A DNA stretch of 64,000 nucleotides, from contig MNCI01025282.1 in assembly GCA_015680685.1 (NCBI GenBank), positions 170,996 to 234,995 of the forward strand, read 5' to 3'. The translations under genes and the position numbers were made by a program. Origin of the DNA: Gnetum montanum (Eukaryota; Streptophyta; Gnetopsida; Gnetales; Gnetaceae). Shown here piece by piece: positions 12,330 through 24,500 of this stretch; the stretch's first letter is position 1; the number at the start of each line of letters is the position of its first letter. The notes under the pieces are model-generated. The model had not been told where the DNA came from and searched no databases. It saw only the letters and a list, made by a program, of their open reading frames with translations.

Positions 12330-13138
12330 TGTTAACATTATGAATAAAAGATATTTCTTAACTATCAACAAAAGATTGTGACTCAAAGAAGAATGAATTT
12401 ATGTTTCATGGCCAAGTAAAAGACCAAGTTATAGAGCTTTGCAAGAGTGACGAGACTGAAACATGTGAAAATGGTGAACGAGCTTCCTTATGGTGAACAA
12501 CACACCAGTTTGAAGTATTCCACTCAAGCAGAAGACTTGTTAACATTACGCTGATACACATCAAATTGGATTTAGACAATGAAAGAAGAAAAAGAAGTAA
12601 TTGTGGAAATGTAGTTTGATCGAGTAGTTCACTCAGTAGAGTCAACATACGCTGCGTTGAGTAGTGTAGGGAGTTGTAACTGCAGATCAACAACTTAGCA
12701 TAGCTGGGTTTTTGTGAAGCAACAGCTTTGCATAAACAAATTATCACCAAGAGGTATGTCTTTCGTAGCAAAGTGGAAAACTGCAGAGCCTTAAGTCCAT
12801 GTCGACTACTGAGTTAATTGGGAGGCTTTGACCTCATTCAAGGTGTAGCTGTCAGACAAGTTTCTTCATAAAAGGCAGTAGGTTCTATTTTGAAGTTATT
12901 GAGCTAATGAATACTTAGCCAATGCTTCCAATGAGCCTCGGTGCTATTACAAATTTCGTAACAGGCAATTGTTTTACAAAATTAGTTAACATATTAATTA
13001 CTATTACAGAATTCTTGTATTATCTAAATTTTGTTGTTCATTACAAATTCTTAACAAAATCCTCATCCTATGCAAAGTTTTGTTGACTAGAAATTTGATT
13101 TAAACAGCTTGCATTAAACCGATAATGAGAAACCAACA
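12330..13138 (+). mobile_element. 3' LTR of the 5630-13138 element
   Basis: It matches the block at 5630-6483 in order and orientation. It starts TGTTAACATTA after a polypurine tract and ends CCAACA. It is about 809 bp and non-coding. Confidence 0.6.
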
Positions 13139-14041
13139 TATGCCATGATCTCCTACTATTTTACAAACGGAGTGGTAGCATTGTCCTTATCCTTTGATTC
13201 CTTATTGTTCTGCAATGCACCTATGGCAGTCTGGATCTCAGTTTTGTCTTCCAGCACCCTGTTGCATAGTGCCACAGGGTGTGGGTCTTTTGCCGTTCTT
13301 TACGGGCAATATAATATGCCATATGATTACTAGGGCTTTCTGGATTTAGAAATTGAATGTTTCTTTGGGAAGACATGCATTTTGAGCCTTCACACTAATC
13401 TGCAATGTTGTGATCTTCATCAGCATTGATTGTTTTTTTTTCTCCTTCTTTTGGCTCTATGTTACTTTTAAAAATTTTTTAAAAGTGGCATTGGTTCTTC
13501 TATTTGCAGAATTTATAGGTCGTGTCATCCTCTTGCAAGAATGGCAGACTGCCTGCAATGCAAGGAGTATCCTCATTCTTATTATTCATGTATTCTAGTT
13601 GGGGTTTCTCTTCCAGAGGTTATTCCTTACATTGGAAAGTAAATACTAGCTTCTAACTTTGTAATACCCATCCCCCCATTGGAAAGTAACTTCCATTTGT
13701 AGAGGTCTAGTCCTTATTTTGATCCTAAACTTAAAATCAAGAAACTTGGGATATACAGGTTTTCATTATTGCTCTAGATATGAAACTTTAGCCCTTGAGC
13801 TTTAATTTAGCTTGACAATCGATGTAAGAATGCTACTGAAATAAAGTACAGTTTGAATTCCTGTGATAAAGTTTTGCAGCAGTAGTCTTCTCATCCAAAT
13901 ATTAGTACGTACTGTGAGTGACGTGAAAAATTTCATCTCCGTTTTCTTAATGAGAAGGGTTCCGTTGCAATCTTTCATTCATAACTTGAATTTGAAACAT
14001 GTTAATTAACATAAAACATAGTCTTCATTTCTATTTAGTAG
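13139..14041. other. Stretch without a recognised gene
   Basis: Small frames at 13145-13333 and 13410-13598 show no family features. Since homeodomain exons follow immediately, upstream exons could be hidden here or further left. I could not identify any by sequence. Confidence 0.3.
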
Positions 14042-14449
14042 TCATTTAAAAGCGTGTGGGCGCACATTAATAAAGATTTTTATACACCACAGAAGCTTCG
14101 AGAGGTATTTAATGAAACACATTTTCCATCAAGGAAGATGAAGGAGGATTTGTCAAATGAACTAGGCATTACCTTTAAACAGGTTAGTAGAAAATATCAA
14201 TTGTCCAATTATGCTTATTTTGTTGTTTAATGTTATGAATATATATATGTATGTATGTATGAATAATTTTGGTTTTTGTTTCAGGTGTGTAAATGGTTTA
14301 GCAATTCACGAACAGCTATTCGTGTATCAGCTAGCAAGAAGGTAGATGAATCTGGTAAGTCTAAGTCAGGGGCAAATGATGCAACTGCCTCTGGGGATAG
14401 AGGAACAAGTCAGGACAATTCAAAGAAGAGAGTTACCAAAAGTACATGA
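14042..14449 (+). CDS. Homeodomain protein, last two exons (partial)
   Basis: Two exons encode a DNA-binding homeodomain. Exon A (about 14042-14182) reads INKDFYTPQKLREVF followed by NETHFPSRKMKEDLSNELGI. It ends in CAG|GTTAG. An intron of 102 bp (14183-14284) ends TTTGTTTCAG. Exon B (14285-14449) begins with helix 3, VCKWFSNSRTAIR, and carries the invariant WF-N-R residues. It ends with a Ser/Lys-rich tail and a TGA stop. The P-S-R-x-x-K-x-x-L-x-x-E-L-G spacing resembles the plant PHD-finger homeodomain group (HAT3.1/PRHA type), but no PHD finger is visible here. The protein would be nuclear. The exon A start is uncertain (acceptor at 14041 or 14092). No start codon or upstream exons were found, so this is either the 3' end of a gene with a long intron or a gene fragment. 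The reading frame is clean. Confidence 0.7.
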
Positions 14450-17336
14450 CCCATCTGGAGAAGATGTTAATAGTTAGTGATGGATAGCAACATTTGCCAT
14501 TGCCAAGTTTTACTGATCGCGATATTTTCCTTTTTTCCTTTGCTAATTGATCGTTGATTTAAATTGATTAGAGGTACTTACATGGATTCCTATGTCAGGC
14601 TTAAACAGTACCATGTAAAATGTACCAAGTCGAATTATGATTGATAGGATACTTGCTCAGAAATGAGAATTTATGTAATCAATACATTGCAAGAATAAAG
14701 CTGAAAAGCAAAAGAAACTCTCAAATGTAATATTGGAAAACATGCAGTTGAAAAATCAAGCATAAAATGTCATTGCATGACATTTACATAAATGTAACAT
14801 ATAGTAATTTGCATTTTGACACCATTCTCGTACATTGTTTTGGGGTTGTATGCTTAGGATTGATAATACAAAGGTATCATCGCTTGATTTTCTGGAAAAG
14901 ATGATGATAAAGATAGAATGGTATCTTTTGAACGACATTTCAATAAATGCTAATGTCATGTGTTCTTGTTGTCGAAGGGTTGGTGTAGACTTAAAAACTG
15001 AATGAATAGTGTTTTGCTTTTGTTTTTACCGAGTCTCATTATTGTTCTTGATATCAATACGCGTTTGGAATATCTTCACAGGTGAGTAATAACGATAATA
15101 AACTTTTCTTGTTCGATTATGTATATTGGATTAATTGAATTTTGTTTGAATGTTCATAACCTTGTACAAACTTGAATTTTCAGATCCAGCTTCATTTATA
15201 TAGTATAAATGTTTGATGTGGTCTAGCTTTGATGGTTATGCTTTGATATTGGCTTTTTGAGGGAAAGGTCAAGTCTGCCTAGGATATACCTCCAGGTTAG
15301 CAACATACCAATTGCATAGTAACTGCAAAGGGGGTGTTGGTACCGAGGCTTCATATTTTTGGGCTAGTTCAATTTCAACTCTTACTAGACACCTAATGTT
15401 TTGAATATTTTAGCATAGCTCATTAAAATTCAACTTGACTATGGGATGCAAAGTTACAAAGTTGAACTAGTACATTTCACCACCTTGAAGTTAGAGCTAT
15501 ACTTTCCTTACACTACTTTTTTTAAAGAACATTTAATACAGTTCTATATTCAAGATTCAAGTTATAAGCATATATTTTTACATGCATTTGCTTCATGATG
15601 TATGCATTTTTGTGAATAAAGCATTCATAAACTTTCATGACCAACATTACTTGATCACAAAGATGTTAATGCATGCACAAGTGAGGCTTAAGGACGTGAG
15701 AATCATAATCTTTATTATTGCTAACTTCATATTTCATTAAGATTTTGAATAATGTGAAAAAGAAAAACACACTAACTTTTTATATAATAAAGGTACTTAT
15801 TCTTCAACATAGTTTGGTTAATACCTAAAGGGGAAATTCTACCATACATATTTCACAATTAATAATATTTCTTTTCCTCTTCTTACTACATGTCCTAAGC
15901 AGTGATTTGAAAAATATTGGTCTTGGAAGTGCTTTCATAAATCCATATGCCTTTTGGACTTCATGGATATATATTTCAAGTTAATATAACCTTTATAATA
16001 CTTCTATGGCAAAAGTTGAACATTCATCTCAACATGCTTGCTTTTACCATGATATATTGGATTTCAAACTATTGTTGCTACATGATTATCACTACATGTT
16101 ATGATAGTATTTTCACATTGATGCTAATTCTTGATTGATAGCATTGATAGAGCATCTTGATGAATCACATGAAAAGCTAGACATTTTATCTTCATTGATG
16201 ATACATAAATCAAACATGGTTTACTTAAATAGTAAATGATTGTGCTAGATATTTGGATGAGGAATCCAATTCATGATACATATTCAAATTGCATAAAATT
16301 AACATCCAACCTTCATAGCATGAACATGATACATCTAAAATTACATATTTATATACACATCTAAATTGTTCATAGCATTAACATTAAGACATTGTATTCT
16401 TTGGGTATTTAAATATCATATAAGCAACCTTCATATGTTGAATATTGACTTTTTGCATGGCAATTGTTGAGCAATTAACAAAATATTAGACATTAGGTTT
16501 TGGTATTTAAAAGATACAGTAGTTGCTCAATTAGTTGATACTGGGCAATATTAATTTTTTTTCTTCAATTGAAATTCTAAATCGTGGATCTACTATAATA
16601 AAAAGTACTTTTATAAATGTTGTGTTGCCACGGTCCTCCTTTATTAAGAATCATAAAATTTCCTTGAACTCTTCAAAATTTCATTAGATGAGATATTGTG
16701 AATATGTTATGAGTTGAGCCATTATATCATGATATTGAAGTCTTGAGTCATGGTGATTGTTGTTGTTGCAATATAGTGCTGGAAGTTGTGTCACAACTTA
16801 GTTTCCAATTGTGATGAGATCACCAAGATGATAAAAAAATACATCTTTGTTGTGAGTGATCATAGTTGGCAACCATGGTCACAATGAATCTTTGAAGTAC
16901 AGGAGAGGCAATATTGATATTTAAATTTACAACTTTACAAATCTTATTGGTTTGATAATGTTTAAATTTGAAATTGATGTAATTTACCTTTATAACTTGT
17001 TAGTATTTCAAAACGAAAAGCCAACTCTCTTTACCAATTCTCAACCCATGAGGAGTGAGTTCGGGCAACTATTGCTAGAACTTCCCTTCTAACCTACTCA
17101 TTTGAGTGTTAATAACGATAGACTATAAGATTGTGGATTCAATTCAAAGTTGTTTCTCGAAAGGCCCTAATAGAAGTGCACTTGAGCCTTGATTGATTGA
17201 ATATCACATCTAAAAATCTTTATAAAGGAATCAAAGCATAATTCTTCAAAATCATGCTTATATCAAATCCTAACATAGACTTTTAGCATAATACATATAA
17301 GATTATTACAAATTCTTGAGAGAAATAATAACACGT
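14450..17336. other. AT-rich non-genic stretch
   Basis: There are no frames with recognisable protein features and no LTR or tail structures that I can support. The first few hundred bases are presumably the 3' UTR and downstream region of the homeodomain exons. Confidence 0.4.
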
Positions 17337-17490
17337 CACCTCAATGTTCATCTCATTAATGAGGTTTCTAGGAGGTTTGGTGGATGAGTAAAAGTCTAAC
17401 CTTTTCAAGTGGCTATGCTTAGGCTCAAACCCACATCCTTTGACTTGAGAAATAATCAACTTACAATCACTCCAAATGATGGTTCTTATT
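17337..17490 (-). mobile_element. tRNA-derived SINE copy 2
   Basis: On the minus strand it has a B-box-like GTGGGTTTGAGCC, then AGCCACTTGAAAAGGTTAGA, then CTTTTACTCATCCACC and ATTAATGAGATGAACATTGAGG. These phrases occur in the same order in the SINE-like blocks at 10.03 kb and 42.31 kb. Confidence 0.55.
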
Positions 17491-17694
17491 TCATATCTTT
17501 ACTAATTCTATTTGATTCTATTAAAATTCCTATTTGACATCTTCGATGATGTGCTATGGTTTATTTGATTTAAGTTTGCTTCTATTGAACACATGATTCC
17601 ATATTGACAATCTTGTAGCTTTGTTTTATTGTTTTGATTATTGTGCTTATGATTATTTTGTAGACCTAGTCATTTCTACTTGGTTTTGATAGTG

Positions 17695-18386
17695 TGGTGT
17701 CAATTTTCCAAAATTTTATAAAACCACAAGTTATGGATAACTCGTGGTTTGTTACCATGGATCATAGTAAGATCATGGTTTACAACCTCAAGTTGTGGTC
17801 AAATTATGGTGTTGTGTTGAGAGTAGAAGAATAACCACAAGTCATGATAAGATCTTATGGGTCATGATTTGTTTTTCTAGAAATCATGGTCTACTTAACA
17901 TGAGCTATCATACACTGATGTTTAGTGAGATTTTGACAATGCTATGATGGTCAACTATAGAATATGGTATAGGATGCAAGATATAATTGAATTTGAGATT
18001 ATGCATCACCACAAGACATGGTATAAAACATGATTGATGGTGGTGTCAATTTTCCAAAATTTTATAAAACCACAAGTTATGGATAACTCGTGGTTTGTTA
18101 CCATGGATCATAGTAAGATCATGGTTTACAACCTCAAGTTGTGGTCAAATTATGGCGTTGTGTTGAGAGCAGGAGAATAACCACAAGTCATGATAAGATC
18201 TTATGGGTCATGATTTGTTTTTCTAGAAATCATGGTCTACTTAACATGAGCCATCATACAATGATGTTTAGTGAGATTTTAACAATGTTATGATGGTCAA
18301 CTATAGAATATGGTATAGGATGCAAGATATAATTGAATTTGAGATTATGCGTCACCATGAGACATGGTATAAAACATGATTGATGG
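17695..18386 (+). repeat. 346-bp tandem duplication (two copies)
   Basis: The unit beginning TGGTGTCAATTTTCC at 17695 is repeated at 18041 with only a handful of substitutions (for example GTTGTG/GCGTTGTG, AGTAGAAG/AGCAGGAG, GCATCACC/GCGTCACC). Copies are 17695-18040 and 18041-18386. The unit is itself rich in short inverted phrases (ACCACAAGT, ATGATTT, CATGGT). It carries no supportable ORF. Confidence 0.9.
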
Positions 18387-21276
18387 TGGTTGATGTGCAT
18401 GTTTATTGATTTATGATGATAAATCTCTGTCAATGTTGGGATGTTAATAGTATTTTTGGTATAGTTTGGTATTAACATCTTATGCAATGCATGATTTTGC
18501 ATGGCATATTCAACTATGCTACCTTAGATGGTTTGGTTTAGCAAGTGATGCAAATAACCCCATTGAGCTGATAACATAGCTTTGAAATAGCTTGTTGAAG
18601 TCATCTAAGGATCCATAATGTATTCCATGGATTTAGGACTATGTCTATGATGTGTTCTATGAGTTAGGACAAATTCATGGGAAGTCTTTGTTAGTTGCTT
18701 ATGATTTAGAACTACTCATGATTGATCTTGATACTACACCATGCTATCAATCTTTTCAAGTAGCCTCAATCATTATTTCTTACTCAAACTAAAACCTCAC
18801 AAATGTTGTTTATAACTAATCATTATACAACATAATTAATTAGAATGAGACCTTATATTTATTTGATTTAATATATAAACATACAAGTGTTCTCACCATG
18901 ATATCCATGGTAGTTTAATAAAGTCCATTAATGTCGGGTTGCATAACAAACATGACTAATGAGATTCTACTCAACTCACTTTGTCAAATCGATCAAAAGT
19001 GTTAGACTTACAAAAGTAGAACCTCAATAGATCTTTTGTAATTCTTCCCAAGCACTTTAGTAAAAATGCTAATTAACTAATCTTTGGTACTTATATAAAT
19101 TGGTTGTACAACTCTTTGAACAAAGGGATGTTTTGATATAATGAACTACAATATGAGTACACCTTGTAAGACTATATTTTGTATTAACTAGATAGTACTT
19201 TGATTATCTTAGTACATGTTTAACTTGAAAATATTTTTTTAAGCTTACCAAATAATTGATTTAGGCACTTCAATTTTGTAACTAGATAGACAATAACTCT
19301 GTATTTTGGCAGTTATATTAATAAAGAAATAACCTTTTGGTTTGTAGACTACTAGGAATCACATTGCCATAACAGTTGAGTAAACCTATGAGCACCTTCT
19401 TGTTGTATCTCCATTATAGTCAACATATGTGAAGCATTTCAAATCTGCTTTTAGAAAATCATTGTTATTCAAACTATAAAATTGGATTTCTTTTAAATAT
19501 TTTAGTGTTCCCAAGCCCATGATTTTTACTAATAACACAAAATTATCTTTTCTTCTTTAAACCATGGTTTGTGCACAACTTGTTAAATAATCAATTAATC
19601 TCAAAACTAAATAGTTGATTAGAACAAGATCTAACATTTCAGTTTTTAATTTTAACCCTTAACCTTCTAGATCAGACCCATTGATTTTTTGTTTATGATA
19701 ATGTCAACATATAAAATTAAAATTACTACCCTTCCTAACTATGTGTTGAATACACATAAAAAAAATGGTACTTGCGTTTTATCTTTTGAATCTCAATTCA
19801 TGCAAATAATCCTCGAACTTTATGTAGCACTCTTAGGGAGCTTTTAAACTAGAAGGAGCTTTTTTTTTTTTTTGAAATCTACAAACATAATCAAAACAAG
19901 AACTATCAACAAAGCCTTCTAGTTGGTATATCAAAATTTCTTCTTGCAAATTTGTGTTTAAAAAGGCAAATGTAGTATTCACCTAGAAGAGCTTCTAACT
20001 ATAAGTACCAACAAGAGACAAAATATATTTTAGGGTTAAAGCAAAAGTTCTTTTAGGATCCATATATACTTTTGAGTAAAACCTTTTATTTTGTTTTCAT
20101 TCCCATTTTATAGTTTTTTTGGTTCTAGGTTTTATTTTTCAATTCTATTTTATTTCATAGATTAGAATATACAAGATTGAAGAGCACCTCTTGGATCAGA
20201 ACATGGTAAATCACACGTAGTGTTGCAACAATATATCATTATAAGAAACATCCATTATCTTAAGTTGACTTTTAGTGTTATCATAGTTGATTACAAGTTT
20301 TTTAGCTTAGGGTAAGTAATCCACCTCAGCATTTCTTCAGACACTTGAATTTTTGAGTTATGGCAATGCAAAAATAAATTTATATTGAAATAAAAGAAAT
20401 GTGATTAAAAGTTAAATACATGAAGCATCATATCTTTTTATTGTTATTGTACACTAGCATATATTTAAGCATATCCACTTTGATACTAAAGCTTTCGCTT
20501 ATCTAACTACGAGCACGATTCTTTAACCATGTTTAACTCAGAAAATTTAAGAAACATACCACTTTATCAAAGTTCATTCATCATAAAATGAAGCAAACAT
20601 ATTTCAAACCAACAATAATGAATTAAAAGTTAGTTTTTATTCAATTATTCCAAATATTACCGGTTTAGTCTAGCTCCCTCTTCCAACATTCGAACTCTCG
20701 CTGTGTACTCTGTATCTATTTATTTTGTTCAGAAATCCAACATGTAACTCATGAAAATTTTTAAATCTTTTTATATATTTTTCTTTTTAAAATAAATATT
20801 TACAAAAATAATATGGAACACAACCTTGACTGTTGACACATAAAAATTAAAACCATTTAGCCTAATCAACTTCATTGATCCACAACTTGGATTCTTGGAG
20901 AAGCATTGACATGGTCTTGCATCAAATCACTTCTCCCATAGTTTCTTTGTTAAAAGATATTTAAAAATCCATCATGTTACAATAAAAGATGAAAAATTTC
21001 AGCCACGTTGTCAAAAGATTACTTGCAAATTATCTGTGGCAGGACAATTTAGGCCTCGCCTGGTTTTAATATGTCATTGTGCACATTTTTCATCCGGATA
21101 CGGATTCTTGAAGGCTAAGAAACAAATAATTATTGGTATATAAAGGGTTTTACACTCGAGAATTCAGCATTTGAAACCTGTCAAATCACACTACAGCCTG
21201 TTGTCTCTAATATGATACACAAGGCAAGTTAAAATCAACATACATTACATTTGCATTAAAAATAACATAAAATCAA
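18387..21276. other. AT-rich non-genic stretch downstream of the NPR gene
   Basis: No gene can be supported. T/A runs (19858-19874) and low-complexity text are seen. The first few hundred bases left of 21277 are the presumed 3' UTR and downstream region of the minus-strand NPR gene. I see no unambiguous polyadenylation signal. Confidence 0.4.
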
Positions 21277-21554
21277 CTACTCTGAGGAGACGGTTTGTCT
21301 AGGTCTAATGTGTCTACATCTAGAACCTTCTCTTAGTGATGATGAGGAGGATGAAGACGATATGGTAGATTTGGTAGTAATTTCTTCAGTATCCTTAATA
21401 AATGCCTCTGACAAATTATTTTTAAGTTCCTCCAAACGTTTACGTTTCTTTTCTTGTTCTTCTGGATTACAGGAAACGATGTCTTCATTGTCATCAACCA
21501 TGAACTTATCAAGAACTTCTGAGCATCGAGGGTAGCGAGCCCTTCCTAATTCAA
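21277..21554 (-). CDS. NPR-like exon 4: C-terminus
   Basis: Exon 4 is 278 nt. Acceptor TGTGCAG|TTGAA joins exon 3 to read VELGRARYPRCSEVLDKFM, the conserved block next to the C-terminal NPR helix bundle. It continues with a basic, helix-like EQEKKRKRLEELKNNLSEAF, a possible nuclear-localisation and helix region. It ends in a Ser-rich, Arg-containing tail and a stop at 21277-21279. Confidence 0.85.
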
Positions 21555-24500
21555 CTGCACAAGTATTTAAGTTTAAAAATTTTGGACATCTATGAAAAAA
21601 TCTGGAAATTAATCATCAAAATCCAATTTCAGAATGAGGAGTCCAACCAGTAGATGTTGGAAGGGCACAGAAGATTTACCTGTCTTTTTCAAAGCTGCCA
21701 ATCGGTTCTTGTTTTTGTTCTTTAGACAGTTCACATGATGAAATGGCGCAACATTTAAATCTACAGAATTTTCCTTGCAAGAACATTTTGAGCGAGAAAT
21801 TCTAAACTCTTCAGTCTGATCCACATTTGCAATTTCCATGGCCCATCTTGCTTCATCAGGGTATAAGATCTTTGCTAGGGCAACTGCAGAAGTTTAGAGT
21901 TGCGCAGCTTAAAATTCAAATTAGCCTTAATAAAATGGTAAAATATTATTTAAAAAAAAACTTGTGTAGATGAAATTTTCAAATTAAATGCATTAAAATT
22001 TCTGGAGCTGAAATTAAAGAAATTTATGTCAACTACGGAAAACATTCAATCTACTGCAGTAAAGTCAATTTCTGCTATCCTACTGCAGAAATTGTCTCAG
22101 TATAAAATATTAATCAATCCATGATACCCCAAAACTCATTTTTTCGCGGGTAACAAGAAACTCATCTTTTTAGCAGGTAAACGAAAATTTTATTAATGAA
22201 TTAAGATTCGAAGGATAAACAGAGTAGTCTTGCGATCTTAAAGTTCAACCAAGAAACATGATTAAAATTCCATAGAATAAGCTATCATACACAATGATGG
22301 TGATGACACAAAAATGGAATAATCATCTCAAGGTACCAATCCTTTTCCAACCTTCGAAATAGAAATTATAATCCTGTAAGATTCAAAGGGCTAGGCAGGC
22401 AATGAAGTCAAAATTATAGCCCACAAAACCCTAAACTCCTAATTTGGAAATTAAGAATTTTTTAGAGCACAATGACTTAATATCTAGGCTCATCACTATC
22501 TTCTCATGTGTTAGAACTAACCATTCTTACCAGGCCCGAACTCATCTGGAATAATTTTCCATCTACAAACTTGGACCTGCCTAAAATTCATAAGAGTTTG
22601 AAAAGAATGTTGAGAGTTAAGGTCCTCAGGAAGAGAGCTTGGTTTATTGAGGATTTATAATGAGGCTATTCAAATAAGCCTAACCACAACTTGTAAGCCA
22701 TGGTTATAATATAAAGCCATTGACTATGAATATATAATATAAAAACATACTATAACACTTTCGGAGTCATACTAACTACACAAATCAGATATCCATCCCA
22801 AAAAATGGTCAAAGCGGATATTAGCATGATAAAGTCAACAAGAGTGAGGGACTGAAACATCAGTTATAAAGCAAGAAGCATAAATGTAACAGCAGAACCT
22901 CAAAACTCATAAAGATATCTGCAACCAAAGACCAACTCTAATTGGGTGCTGTTTTTTTTTTTTTTTTTTTGACTTAGGGGATTTTTCCCCTCCATGGAGG
23001 GCCATTGCTGATGGCCCACCATTTGTAATCTCTTGTACTATAGTTTGTCTTTCTCAGTAATATAATCCCGACTACTTTCTCAAACAAAAAAAAAAGACCA
23101 ACTCTATAGATGGTGTATGTCTTTATATACTTAAAAGCAACAGTGACTATTTTTCATCTCTCAAACTGAGTAAGAAATATGTCCATACTCAAACCTACAT
23201 GTCTCTTCATTAAGAGACAAACTGTTTGTTTCTTTTGATATGTTAACCATGACGGTCATACATCTTTAACTTAAAACATTACACATTGACGTTGATAACA
23301 CCAATTCCTAACACTCCCCCTGAAACTCAATGTGGGATAACTTCAATAACAATATGAAAAGCTTCACTTACTTATCTTTAACTTGTCTATGGATTTCAAT
23401 TGATTATTTATCCTTCAACCGTCAAAACAATTTCAATGGATATAATTCTTTAACATTCTTCTTCATCTTGTTGAATATGTTTGAAAGAATTTTTCTTCCC
23501 ATAGCAGTTGTGGACAAGAATAGATTGCCCTATTATGGGTCTCTTTTTAGTTAATTCCATTTTATTTATGGGCGAACTGTAAAATTATCAACCTTACTTA
23601 TTTCAATCAGTAAAGCTATTAACTGACTTTATGACTAATGATTAAGTTATTCTGTTCCTTTATATACTTCGATTTCATTTCTACAGTTATAAATTCCTCG
23701 AACGGTAAAAGGAAACTGTAATGAGAAATCCTTTAGGGGTAAATCAATTTCTCATGAAATTCTTTTAACTGAAGTATTAAAAATAACAAAAATAAACACA
23801 TGTAAGACAAATTTTTATTAATGAAGCCACAGATTTTTATTAACTGTCAAATCAACTTTCCATGTTGGACTTCTTTTGAAGCTCCAGCTTAATTTGGCTA
23901 GGTCTTCTAGCTCACACAGAATATGATCATCGTTGATAGATTTCCCATCGATGGCTTCCGGCAAAACATCTAAAATACTTTTTTAGGTAGTGACAGTGGA
24001 AATCACGGAGATCCCAAAAATAGATGGTGCCTTTGAAACCGTAGGGACAATGGTCATAAATTTGACAACAATTACACAACTGAGAACAAGGCTTGGAAGG
24101 GACAGAGAAGGATCAGAGATGTTAAGGTTATTTGAAACAATACAGTTCAGTAGGGCATTTACATAATCACTAACCGTGGACAAATCACCCGACAGTTGTG
24201 CCTTAATTGTCTTTTCATGCATCTTCTTCTCGGCATTCAGTTGCTACTTCAACCCCTCTTTTTCTTTGATAATCTTCTCTTGCCCCTTGCACTCAATGTC
24301 AAAGCTATTTTTAATCTTGACCCAATTTTGAAGAGCCATCTCTCTTTCTAATTCCACCTTCTCAGCTTCAAGCATCGATGCCATGACCTCTGCTTATTTA
24401 ATGCTAGCCTCCCACAGGTACAACCGTGCTGCATCAACCAGTGCAAGTGAAAGATCTTTTTACTTTTTCAACAACCGCAACTCCTGTCGGGTTTGTTTGG

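Larger units (their letters stand above)
5630..13138 (+). mobile_element. 7.5-kb LTR retrotransposon-like element with later insertions
   Basis: Two related blocks in direct orientation, 5630-6483 and 12330-13138, both start TGTTAACATTA and end CAACA. They share many segments along their length, for example AAAAGATTGTGAC, CCAGTTTGAAGTATT and AATTTTGTTGTT. The right copy is preceded by a polypurine tract AAAGGGAAG (12321-12329), so it reads as the 3' LTR of a plus-strand element. Flanking pentamers are TATGT (5625-5629) and TATGC (13139-13143), a near-match for a target-site duplication. The interior holds no reverse transcriptase. It has an inserted LINE (8521-9877), a SINE (about 10.03-10.2 kb), a minus-strand LINE-like segment and a coiled-coil ORF remnant just before the 3' LTR. 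Best read as a non-autonomous (LARD-like) element. Confidence 0.6.

Noticed and set aside
21308-21535. 75-residue plus-strand ORF
   Set aside because: Antisense to NPR exon 4, whose minus frame joins exon 3 exactly.
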